64,000 nt of DNA, from positions 2,943,044 through 3,007,043 of the forward strand of contig NC_021676.1 of NCBI RefSeq assembly GCF_000247815.1, given 5' to 3'. The stretch is from Ficedula albicollis (Eukaryota > Chordata > Aves > Passeriformes > Muscicapidae). The notes beneath the pieces are model-generated. The model ran no database searches. It saw only the letters and a program-made list of their open reading frames with translations, and had not been told where the DNA came from. This document shows, piece after piece, positions 16,056-26,700 of the stretch (its first letter is position 1; every line of letters begins with the position of its first letter). The position numbers were made by a program, and so were the translations under genes.

Positions 16056-17626
16056 AACTGTTCAGAAATGTTAAAGATCAGAAATGATTTAGGGCTTGCA
16101 GTGGTGGTGGTGGTTTGTTGTTAAATTATCTGAATTATGTGGAATATAACCCAGTCACTAAAACCACTAAATTTTTGTTACTTATTTGCTAGGTGCTTTA
16201 TGACATTTAGTTACAGTGCTGTTTTCACTCTATATTTGTGAGAATTTCTTGAAGGCAGACTCATAAGGCAACAAAGCAGAATTGGTTTGTAGTATTATAA
16301 AAACTATTCATCAGCTGTAATCCTCTAGATCATCATCAAGAAAGATAAAAAGCAATTGTCTATATAAATATTTTGTTTAATTTAAAGGCATTTTCTATTC
16401 TGTATTAGTTTATATTCTATATAAGACATTAGGATGGCATGAGGCATTACATAACCCTCATCAAATAAGGTGTTTGCTCAGACAATTTATGAAGCCACCT
16501 TTTTCTCTTCAAAGGTAAGACACTTCTCTTTCTCAAATAATAAAAATACATGAAAATGTGTAATAGGTAGACCAGTAGAGTGAGAAAATTATCTACTAGG
16601 GATTGCATTTTTCTACCAAGCCCCAGCAGGTAAGAGTTGCATATTAATAAGTTCCCACTTTTTCTTGACCTTGCAGAAGGGTCCTGACTCTCCTCATCAT
16701 TAGCAGGGGATTGCCACCTTATTTTTCTGTAACTGAAGTCTTTATTATTGCTGGAATTAGGCATGAATGTGTTTGAGCTGTTCCTGTTGATGTTTTGCTG
16801 ACAAGTTGTTTGTTGGTGTGTGCTGTGTAGGGTTTGAAGGGTACAAACCAAGTACCCCAAACCCACTGATGATGTTGATCAGTGAGAAGAAGTCTCACAC
16901 TTTTAAACCCAACTCAGCTGTGTTGAAACTCTAAAGTGGGAGGAGCAGCAGCTCTCACATCCTGTCTGGAGGGAATGTGGAGTGTACTAAGGGTGTCTGT
17001 CCTCAGCTTCCCACCCTGATCTTGGATTTCCTTACCTGTGGCTGTGGCTTCTCTGTATTTTGAGCCACAGCTGTGGGTTGATTTATCCAGCAGAGTTCTG
17101 GAATTGGCAAATCTCCATTGTCCCTTTCACCTCAATAATATCCTTGAAGTGCAGGTTACTCAGAAGGGGAGGTTTGAAGATGGATGCCATTGCCACAAAA
17201 GCCAGGAGGGTCACAGAGGGCTCAGTACTTGACTCCTCACCCCACAGTGAGGATGTGTCCACTCCTGTGCATTCCTTTAGGCTCAATGTCTGTTGATTCA
17301 TCCAAAAATGATGAAGAAAATCAGAAGGTTGATGATGATTTTTTATCAGTTCTTCAATTCCTGTATTGAATTTGGGAAAGTACAGCTCACAACAGCAGGG
17401 AATTGCTGCCTGGCACTGCAGAGCCTGCAGGCATTCCCTGCAAGGGGGCTCTGACACTTCAGGCTTCTCATTGCTGCCTCCCATCCTATCCCTGAGTTCT
17501 TTCCTCTGCTCCTGACTGTGTCTCAGCTGTCCCATCAGCTGTTAAAGAGTGAACAGAAGCCCAGCCAAGCTCAAGCTGGAGTTTTATTGATAACCTGACC
17601 AAGGGATTTGGTTTTTTCTTTCTTTT
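16056..17626. other. Non-coding unique DNA with two long minus-strand frames
   Basis: No known repeat is recognised. Two minus-strand open frames lie here, 16447-16866 (139 codons) and 17083-17535 (150 codons). Neither shows a domain I know. A minus-strand AATAAA lies at 17583-17588, upstream of the second frame. They are treated as chance frames or unidentified old repeat material. Confidence 0.45.
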
Positions 17627-17775
17627 AGCCAGACTTGTGCAAAACATGTGACTGCTTCTCCTGATCTCCATAAATAATTAATGTTCATTGCAATAGCTCT
17701 GAGCCAGACTTGTGCAAAACATGTGACTGCTTCACCTGATCTCCATAAATAATGAATGTTCATTGCAATAGCTCT
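17627..17775. repeat. Tandem duplication, 2 x 74 bp (period 75)
   Basis: Bases 17627-17700 are repeated at 17702-17775, with two visible substitutions (T/A in 'gcttctcctg', T/G in 'aataattaatg'). The next duplication, of a different unit, starts two bases later. No interspersed repeat family is recognised in the unit. Confidence 0.95.
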
Positions 17776-17776
17776 A

Positions 17777-18109
17777 AGGAAAATCACATGTTTAAAATTA
17801 TACACTGAAATCATAAATTTGAGTTTTAGATAAAACATTTTTGGATTCAGGCTGAGTTATGTGCACAACACCCCTACAAAACTGGTACAGATAAACTGCA
17901 GCAGCCTGCCATTAGGATTCCTCATGAGCATCTCCTCTGCCAGAGGAAAATCACATGTTTAAAATTATACACTGAAATCATAAATTTGAGTTTTAGATAA
18001 AACATTTTTGGATTCAGGCTGAGTTATGTGCACAACACCCCTACAAAACTGGTACAGATAAACTGCAGCAGCCTGCCATTAGGATTCCTCATGAGCATCT
18101 CCTCTGCCA
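17777..18109. repeat. Tandem duplication, 2 x 166 bp
   Basis: Bases 17777-17942 recur at 17944-18109 with no difference I can see. It directly abuts the 74-bp duplication, so four duplicated blocks lie in a row. The lack of divergence contrasts with the 74-bp pair and suggests a very young event, a polymorphism, or an assembly repeat. Confidence 0.95.
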
Positions 18110-18993
18110 CTAGGAAAAGCTGTAAACCTCAGCTGAACCATTCTAGGCTAACTTAAGGATATATTTCACTTTATGCTTCTTTTTCTCACTCCTAGATTAT
18201 AAATGTTTACTCCACCTATCTTATAACATTTCTTCCATGATAAGGAAAATGTCATTTGCCATCACTTCAGTTCTGAATTTGTGAAAAAAAGATAAGAAAA
18301 AATGATACAAATTCATTTGAGGAGGGAGATGTGTCTTGAGAACCTGTTTTCCAAATTGCCCAATATTTTGGCCGCCACCTTGAAGCATAATAATTCTAAA
18401 GTATCTGAGTCAGCAGGTGGAGAGTTTGGAATAGCCCTTTATTAAATAGTAAGCAATTTTCAACCGTAGCTATAGTGAACTGCTATTCAGCTGTAATATA
18501 TGGAAAATAAGTAAAATAATTCACTTGTGTAATACCTGCATTGCATTTTAAAGTCCAACATCTCAGCAGTTTTATGAGAAGGGAAGTATTATATGACAAA
18601 TCATATACCTTGTGATAATTAGAAGATGTGCTTAACTCTGCCATTGATCAACTTTCTTACTCCAAACTTGTGTATTGAATGAAAAAAGGTGAGGCTGTTC
18701 AGATGTCCCTGAGAGAAAGACCTTGTGAATCTTGCTGGGATGATCTCCACAAAAGCAGGTGGCAGTTATCAGATACAGTCTTGGTGGAAATAATCCCTTA
18801 TACATTAAAGTGAAAAATCACCAATAGTGCAGCCACTGTGAGAGGGAAGTTCTGAAAGTTTCAGAGCTCCATCACTCACAGGTAAAAATGTGTCACTAGA
18901 AAACAAAAATATTCTGGTTTTCCATATGTAAATATTTCTATTATTACTTTTACTGTTGCATCTACTGTTCTTTTCTCCTTCTCCACAACTTTT
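18110..18993. other. Non-coding unique DNA
   Basis: AT-rich sequence with no gene, RNA or repeat family recognised. A partial third start of the neighbouring duplicated unit ('aggaaaa') is visible at 18112-18118 but does not continue. Confidence 0.5.
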
Positions 18994-19061
18994 AATCACA
19001 GAATCCTGGAATGGTTTGGGTTGGGAGGGACCTTACAGCTCATCCCATCCCACCCCTGCAT

Positions 19062-19106
<45 letters not shown>

Positions 19107-19175
19107 AGGTGGCTCCAAGCCCCAGTGTCCAACCTGGCCGGGGACACTTCCAGGGATCCAAGGGCAGCCACAGTT
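18994..19175 (-). mobile_element. CR1 LINE 3' fragment, minus strand, with a 40-bp poly-C inside
   Basis: Left part: 'aatcacagaatcctggaatg' and 'gtttgggttgggagggacct' (18994-19033) match the reverse-complemented CR1 3' end. Right part: 'ccaggtggctccaagccc' and 'cttccagggatccaagggc' (19105-19165) match the next CR1 block. Between them a run of 40 C (19064-19103) sits where CR1 normally has about 25-30 mixed bases, as in the copy at about 2637-2666. The element is therefore continuous apart from that run. Confidence 0.9.
19064..19103. repeat. Poly-C run (40) inside CR1
   Basis: Forty C follow 'gcattg' and are followed by 'tccagg'. The run takes the place of the CR1 segment that links the 'cacccc' and 'ccaggttgctcc' blocks. 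It makes spurious poly-Pro and poly-Gly frames on the two strands. Confidence 0.95.
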
Positions 19176-19778
19176 TTTCTTCAAAACTTTCAGAGATTGA
19201 AACTCAAGCTGTGTTAAAAAAAAAACCAAAAAAACAACAAAACAGTCTATGAAGGTATTATTCAAAAAGCTTCCTCAGCAATTTTTTCCCTCAATCTACC
19301 CCTAGATGTTGTAAAAAAAAAAAAAAAGCAAATAAATTAGGCATATTTATTCTGTTCACTTTGAAGATTTCCAGAGAAATTTGTACAAAGGAAGGCATGC
19401 TCAAATTAATTTAATGGTGTCTGGATTTCCCTGATGCTGAGCTGCTACAGATGTCATTCCAATGTGTGTGCAAAACAGGTTTCTTGACAGGTGTGCTTTT
19501 TTCTCTCACGTTGCAAGAAAATGCACATTAGCAAATTAGACAATCTTTGTATGAAACATCAGACACAATTTGGGGGTTTCTGAGGATGATAAATTTCTTT
19601 TTGGTCGAACATCTGGATCTCGTTACTTCAGTAGCTTTTCCTCAGTGATGGAAACATTGTCTAATGTTCACCTTCTGTCATGTTGATTGGTTTAAATGTT
19701 TATTTGGGAGAAGAAAGGATAACCTTTTATACTTTATTTCTACAGCTTGAATTTGTTATGGTATTGCCTACATAGAAG
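19176..19778. other. Non-coding unique DNA
   Basis: No gene or repeat family is recognised. Short A-rich runs are at about 19217-19241 and a 15-base A run is at 19313-19327. Confidence 0.5.
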
Positions 19779-19872
19779 AAAAAGTGTTTTTAAACTCCAG
19801 GGAGCAGATGGCTCTAAAAACCTTTAAAAAGTGTTTTTAAACTCCAGGGAGCAGATGGTTCTAAAAACTTTT
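19779..19872. repeat. Tandem duplication, 2 x 47 bp
   Basis: The unit beginning 'aaaaagtgtttttaaactcc' at 19779 recurs at 19826. Two C-to-T differences are visible in the second half of the unit. It has the same two-copy design as the longer duplications at 17.6, 23.6, 33.6, 47.4, 49.7 and 56.0 kb. Confidence 0.93.
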
Positions 19873-19995
19873 AGGGAATACAGTTTCCCACCCATTTTAG
19901 GCCAAGTGCAGGATTTATGCCTGGTGGCGTGAACAGAACTCGATTAGAAGATGAAAGAGGCAAAAGCCAATAAAATATTTCCCAAATAATGCCAT

Positions 19996-20196
19996 GAAGC
20001 TATGTCAGGGGAGGTTGGGTGTCAGGAAAAAGCTCTTCCCCAGGGAATGGGCACTGCACCAAACCTGCCAGAGCTCAGGAAGCTTTGGGACCCTCCTGGG
20101 CTCCTGCTGGAATTGTTGGGGTTGTTCTGAGCAGGGCCAGGAGCAGGGTTTCGATGATTCTCGTGGGTCCCTTCCAACTTAGATTATTCTGATTCA
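19996..20196 (+). mobile_element. CR1 LINE 3' fragment, plus strand
   Basis: The interval has, in order, the CR1 blocks 'gtcaggggaggttgggtgtc' (20005-20024), 'aggaaaaagctcttccccag' (20025-20044), the 'gggcactgcacc' stretch (20050-20061), 'tttcgatgattctcgtgggt' (20149-20168) and 'cccttccaactt' (20169-20180), with a weak tail 'attattctgattc' (20183-20195). It is about 200 bp, 5'-truncated, with no coding capacity. It lacks a clean terminal ATTCTRTG array. Confidence 0.92.
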
Positions 20197-23100
20197 GTGG
20201 AACACATTTTATATCATGGGACTGCTTCCCTGTCAGCTTTGCCAAAAGGTGATTCCTTTGTCTTTTTGGCAAGTTATAGATTCAAGTCTGAATCCAGAGC
20301 TCTATTCTCATGGATTCCCTTTGCATTTTCCTTTTTTCTTCCAAGGAATTTTGTATCACTGGTGAAAGGTGCAATGTTCTGTATGGTCAGCCAGTACTTG
20401 TGCTGAAAGCACTGCCATGAGAACATTGACCTAATTTTTGATTTACCATATTGGAGCTAATATCAATTGTGCTTGGAATGATCAGAAGAGCTGGCTGAGT
20501 GACTGGATGGATGCTTTAGAGAGGCAGCAGGTCTAAATGCCAAGTAACAGTGTGCTCATGAGGCAATAAAAATTTTTAAAAGCAACTTTTGACAGGATGG
20601 TAATTTCAGACATAGACCTTCTGAAGGAAATAAACCTGAAATTAGATTATGGCCCAGTTGGTTTTATTGATTAATTTAACAGTTTTGGAAGCTTCCAATG
20701 TACTTGAAAGAACCAGAAGCTCTATCTCTGGCATCCATTTAACTTCTGTCACCATTGCAGTGTTGGCACTGATGGATTGGCACAAAGGCACAACTTCAGC
20801 ATCAGGAGCAGGAGAATGAAACAACAGAAAATGCTTTCATCAGTTAGAGCAGAAGGGGTGTTTATGCTGAGGATGGTGAGTTCATTAGTATTTATTTGTT
20901 TTATATGAATTGGAAAGAGACCAAACAGTAAATCAGGCTGACAGCAGAATTTCCCTCTCCTCCCAAACAAGCAGTGCAGCCTCTGCAAAAGCCGAGGAAT
21001 GTCCTTGCTTGCTGTTTAGTCAGAAAAAATGAAATTCATTTATACAAATATATTTTAAAAATGCTGTTTCAATAATAGCACTTTAAATAAATGGAATCAC
21101 TAAGACATTGCAATGTTGAGCTGAAAATGAGGCCATGATCCTCCTCACTTTGGGTATACTTTGGTTTTATTTTATGCTTGCAGAGGAGTTAATCCTGTTT
21201 TGTTTAAAGGTACCACTCTTTTGCTAAAATCTATAAATGGGATTTTCACAACTGGCCAAAACTTCATGATGTATGAGAGGACAGAGGTTAAATTTCAGAT
21301 TTCAGCTCGTTTTTTAAGCACATATTTAGTGTTTCACCTGTGGAAGTGATAAGACTACTTAGAGGTCACCCTTTAAATGTCCTTGTGAGGTGCTGGATTG
21401 AGCTGCTCCAGAGAGCACCTCAGCCCAGGTGTGAGTAGATATTACATCTAGCAAAGGCTGACTATTACAGATTTGCTATTTACACAGCAGGGCTTTCCAA
21501 CCTGGAATATAATTTAGCCTGTAGCAGCTCCAGGAATGGTTATTTCCTCATCATCTAATCTTTAAACATCTTCCAGTAAAAGACATTTGATAGTTAAATA
21601 TTAATAGTGGCCCAGAAGAACGGAGATGATAAGCAGTATAATATCTGGGAGTGACATGGAAGAATAGCATGGGATTAATTCTGAGAATGTTATGATCAGG
21701 TTAATGCTGCCTGCAATATTCTTGCTCTATCCCTTTTATTTAATTGTTAATAATTTATTTTTCATTTGGATAAAATAAAAGGTGGATCACAATAAGGAAT
21801 TGTATTTGCCAATGAAGGTTTGTATTGCTGGTATTTTATAAATCATGTCAAAAGTGATAGTGATGTTTTGATGAAAAATGCAAGCCTGAAAAGATGACTT
21901 TAGCAGTAAAAATAAATTTAGAAAGTATTACATTTGTAATAGCAGCTTGCATTTAATTTTCTAAGTTGAAACAAAAGAAATACAAGAAAAAAAGCCAGCT
22001 AAGTTATAATACAGACTTTTTTTTAAAGGAAAAAGTTAGCTTAAGTTAGTTTTTTTTCCAAAACTAACTCCCAGTTTAAAAAATGAAATGAAATATTTGT
22101 TTATGTAAGAGGCAAAGACTGATGGCTGTGAGCAGCTAGGTAATAGATTATGCAGCCAGAAGGGAGTATTGTTGTCAGCCAGTCTGACTTCATGAATTAA
22201 TTTTTGTTTGTATTGGTGCAGATCTTAGAGGAAAAAAAAAGAAACCAACACATCTTTAAGATGATTAGTGTTGAAAAATCTTCTGTTTGCCCCTATGCTG
22301 GCACTATTACAAAATTGAACCTTCTCTTTGACTGTTCTTAATTTATCTTCCAGCCATTTAATCTCATATTTCTGTCTGCTAGGCTGAGCCAATTGCCAAA
22401 TTTTTCATCTCCAGAGCAAGAGCTGATCTCAAAGGCTTGACCTTAAGCTTTTTGATAAATAAAGCGTGGTGAGCTATGTCCCCCTGTGCATATTGTCCTG
22501 ACATTTAGACATTTTCATGGAACACATCTGTACCCTCTTGTGTTTGAGTTTTGTTTCAGTGGCTGCTCAGAACATATCCTCAACAGCTTTGCTTACTTCC
22601 TTTTTATTTTTTATTTATTTTTTTGATTTTTTTTTTTTTTTTATATTTTATTATTTTTTTATTCCCTGGAATTGCAATGGCTTTGCCAAGAGCCATTGCT
22701 TGGCAGGACAATCTCTGTCGTGGTATAATCATCATTCTGGGGATCTCCTGGAGGTGTGGCTGTATTTGGCTGTCTCAAGGGAAATATTTCACTTTCCTGA
22801 GCTATCCAGGCTGCTTTGGTGTCAGGGTCACTCAATGCCAAAATCTCAGTTATCCCATTTACCAGAGAGCAGATTATGTGGTTGTTGTCCAATTAAGCAA
22901 ATGGTGACAATTCTACAGCTGGTTGAAAACTCTTTAATTAGTTATTCAACTCATTTCATGCCTTCTTTGCTTTGCATTATTCTTTCTATTTGATTAAAAT
23001 ATGCAGGAATAATTATATTTCCCTAAAATTAATAATCTGCTGGGTTGCATATCAGCTATTCCATAATTCAGTTTGGGATTAAGTTTTATTAGATGTGGAT

Positions 23101-23620
23101 CTTTCATGCAGGATGTCTCCTTAAAATCCATTTTGTACCAACACATCTCCTGTAATCCAGCAGAATGTGAGTCAAGGTAAGCCCATGGACAGGGGTTTAT
23201 GTACCTGCAGCTGTTTTTAGCATTTTAACCAGCTCAGTTTAGGCTCTTTCCCTCTTGAAGTTAATTGGAAATGGCAGGTAATCATCACAGGTGAGACAGT
23301 CAGAGAGAAACACCTTTATTTGGGAAAGAACTCATTTATATTTTGTCTGTGCCACGATGTTTAATGAAATTCCTGGTGGACTGAATGATAAATATCTCTG
23401 CTTCACTCATTCAGTTTGATTAGGCTCTGTTGTTGTTGGATTTCCTAGAATTACATACCATTTATGAACTTTTTAGAATGATACCTTTTTCACTTCTTCT
23501 TCTACCAGATTTGTACAACTTAGAGTAAAATCAGAATACCTCAGCACAATCCAATTCTTAGTGTTTTTTAATGGCTTTTCAGATTATTTGTGTATTTTTA
23601 ACATTTTTTTTTCTTTTAAG
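20197..23620. other. Non-coding AT-rich unique DNA
   Basis: No gene or known repeat family is recognised. A T-rich low-complexity patch at about 22596-22664 makes a spurious Phe-rich frame (22517-22993 plus). Other open frames are short. Confidence 0.5.
22596..22664. repeat. T/A-rich low-complexity tract
   Basis: The tract is nearly all T with scattered A, including a run of about 17 T near 22627-22643. It codes only for Phe/Ile/Leu runs in two frames and explains the longest plus-strand frame nearby. Confidence 0.8.
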
Positions 23621-23776
23621 ACTTGTTCAGAATATAATCGGAATTTTTTTTTCTCTTCTGACTGAACAAGTACTTTACTATCTGCAATTCACTTTTTACT
23701 TGTTCAGAATATAATCGGAATTTTTTTTTTCTCTTCTGACTGAACAAGTACTGAACTATCTGCAGTTCACTTTTGG
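23621..23776. repeat. Tandem duplication (2 x about 77 bp) of a hairpin-forming unit
   Basis: The first copy is at 23621-23697 and the second at 23698-23776, with a one-base T-run length change and about three substitutions. Each unit holds ACTTGTTCAG (23621-23630) and its exact reverse complement CTGAACAAGT (23662-23671), with a T-rich loop. The right arm of copy 1 also pairs with the left arm of copy 2 over 11 bp. No transposon family is recognised. Confidence 0.93.
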
Positions 23777-26700
23777 CACAAACAAAAAGTGTTCTGGATC
23801 ACTCAGCAATTTGGGGTTTAATAATCTGAGTGCATCTTGCACTGTAATTATGGTGCCTGAGCCAAATGGGAGTTGACAGCTTTTCTAGTGAGCTCTTAGT
23901 CCTTGGTTAAGGCACAATCTTCCTTCTTCCTCTGACTTTTCTCTGTACTGAACCCTGTTCCCAGCTGAATTTCTGGGTTCCTGCTGGTTTTGGTGCTGCT
24001 GTTGTTTTTCAGGTGACACCCATGGGTCACAGCAGTTCATCACCTAAGGCCAAAGAGCCCCTTTGGAGCTGGGGGATAAAGCAAATAAATTGCAGCTCTT
24101 ACACAGCACTCTGACTGCTTGTCAAGAGAGGTTAATGCTAAATTGAATTGTAATGAAGTGCCTTGATTTGGGGGTGGTTTAATTTTGGATTAAAAAGTCA
24201 AAGTTTTACAGAAGTTGTGAGTGGCCTTTTTTTATCTGGTCAGAGCAGTGTATTTTGGCATTTGCTGTTAAACAGCAACGTTGGAAATAGCTTGACACAG
24301 CTTCTTGATCAACCTGTTTCACTTGAAAACAACTTCTGATTTAAAAATAATTAAATTGAGAGACTCTTTACTGACTAGGTGATTATTCAATTAGCTCATA
24401 TGTACAGTCTGATATTTGGAATATTAGTGAAATACAGAAGGCAGCTCTAGCTCTGAAGTAGCATAATTTTAATTATATCTGACACAGAGCCCCTTTGAAG
24501 CGTTCCTATTGATTTATTTTTGAAGTTTGATATCAATCCAGATTGTGTACTGCAAATATATTCCAAAAAGGAAGTCATGCTGCTTGTGTTTGCATTGGAG
24601 CTCACAGAGGACACTGAAACTGTGAGGCCTTGTTTGAAAATGACCAATCCTCCTTTACCCACCAAAAAACCCCCAAAAGTTCTGTTTAGTAACCTGCATT
24701 TACTACTACAACCATGTAACTAACCACAAAAAATATTTCAGAATGAAAAAAGAAAGGTAGAAAGAACTTTCAACATGTTCAAGTAGTGATAACTGGCCAC
24801 TGCTTTGTAGCTTTTTACTCTAATTATTGTACAGAGACTGAGTAGAATTTTACACCGAGTATTGAAAGTTCCTTTTTAGAGATACAGCATTATCTTTAAA
24901 AAGTTCAGCAGGGAATTTTTCACATTTCTGATGCAGATCCAGCGTAGATCCTGTTAGCAGAGTCCAGACCCACCTTCTGTGTGGAGTGAAGAGCTGCAGG
25001 CTCCATGTCCTGCTCACCTCAGGCTCTGGGTCAGTGCAGTCCAGAAGCTGCAGAGCTGCTGGGACTCTGCCTATCCTCACGCTCCCTGATGGAAAACAAA
25101 CAAATCCTTCCAGGGCCAGCACCTGGCTCACACCAGATATTGATATTCAGGTTAAGTCTATCATTAGTATCTCTAAGTTTTGCTATTATAGTGCTTCTCT
25201 TACCTATATGCCGTGATTTTTTTGTTTGTTGTTTTTTAGAGTTCCACAGCATATAGAGGTGCATTCAAAATGCTGTAGGCTGATATAGAAACTGTCAGTA
25301 AACAAACTGAAACACTATTCAAACAAAATCCTTATGGTCCTGACCCCTTGCCTCCTTTTCAGTTTTCATATTAGACTTCAGCTTTACTAGAAAAAACACC
25401 AGGATACTTTCCATGGAGTTTATTTGATTTCTTGAACTGACCTGAGTGGCAAAGTAAAATGTTAATATTTAATAGTTGGAAGAGGTGCACAACTGGGGAA
25501 AAAATAAAATATGTATTTGAAGCTGCTCCGAAGCTTCTTGCAAAGTATATTTATGGTTGGTTGCTATAATAGAATTTTAAATTGAGGAAGAATAAAACCA
25601 CTGTTGTGGATAGCAGAGAGTTTCCAATGGCAAACAAAAAACTGCATCTCTTTCTCACTCACTACAGCTGGTTTGCAGTTAAAAGATTTTGCTTTTCATT
25701 GAAATGGAAATCTACTGCTTCCTTCAGCTTGCATTTAAGAAACATTCAAAGTGTGGGGTTGATGCTCAGGCTGAGGGTGAGATGCTGCAGCAGTCCAGAA
25801 TCACAGTTGGTATTTCTGTTGAGTGAGTAATCAGGGAAGCACTTATTAAATCCTCATTTACAGCAATGTGCCACAGCGATGGGAGGCAGCAGCTTGGCCT
25901 CTCCTGCTCCCCTGGCAAACTGCAGCCCTGGGCCATGAAACTCTCCCAGCCAGGGGGAACAGCAGCATCACCACATCCTGGGGCATGAGGAGCCCCCAGC
26001 TTTCTCCTCCCACTCAGAAATGCCTCACTGGAATTAAGGTTGTTATGCTGCTAATACATGAGGCAGCAGATAATTCCTCTCTGAAAGCTCCTTGATGAAG
26101 CCACGTGGTTGCAAAATGCACTCGTGTTCTTACATAAGCTCAATTTCATTTTCCTCTGAAAAGCACCTGACCACCACAGCAATTCAGCTCCTTATAAATA
26201 CCTTGTGTTAATGATATATTATTTACCCTAGTGAGATGTAGATATAAGGGAGAGCTGTATGAGGAGGAGGCAGTGACAACGGACACTTTGATTCTGATTT
26301 GGGTTTTAAAACACTGAAATTACGTTTCCAAGCCAAATCTCTACTTTTGTTGCTGTATAACAAAGCATCTTTCTGGTTGCTTACTGTATAAACTTCCCCC
26401 AATGGAATGTGAAGAACAACAGAGAGCAATAATGATTTTAGACTTGCACAACTGTTTGAACAAATCCAAGCAGTTCTGGTGACACTAACACTTAACATCA
26501 GTCCTTTCCAACTGCATTTCACTTGTAAATATTTCCTCATTGGAGGCACCATATGATTCTCTAGGAAAAATACCAGTCTCCTGAGGTTTTGCTCATTTAA
26601 ATTCAGAATCAGATGGCATCAGGCAGAAAAATAAGTCATCCCCTTATCCTAGTCTGATCCTGACATTTCAGAAAGGGAACTTTCTTCTAGGGTGTAGCCC

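Noticed and set aside
16447..16866. 139-codon minus-strand frame
   Set aside because: No recognisable domain, no partner exon; it is within the size expected by chance.
17627..18109. CRISPR-like direct repeats
   Set aside because: The repeats are adjacent, two-copy and without spacers, in a vertebrate-type genome.
22517..22993. 158-codon plus-strand frame
   Set aside because: It is held open by a T-rich tract giving Phe/Ile runs, with no domain outside that part.
23621..23776. Transcription terminator hairpins
   Set aside because: Stem plus T-run suggests a bacterial-type terminator, but the genome is vertebrate and there is no gene upstream.
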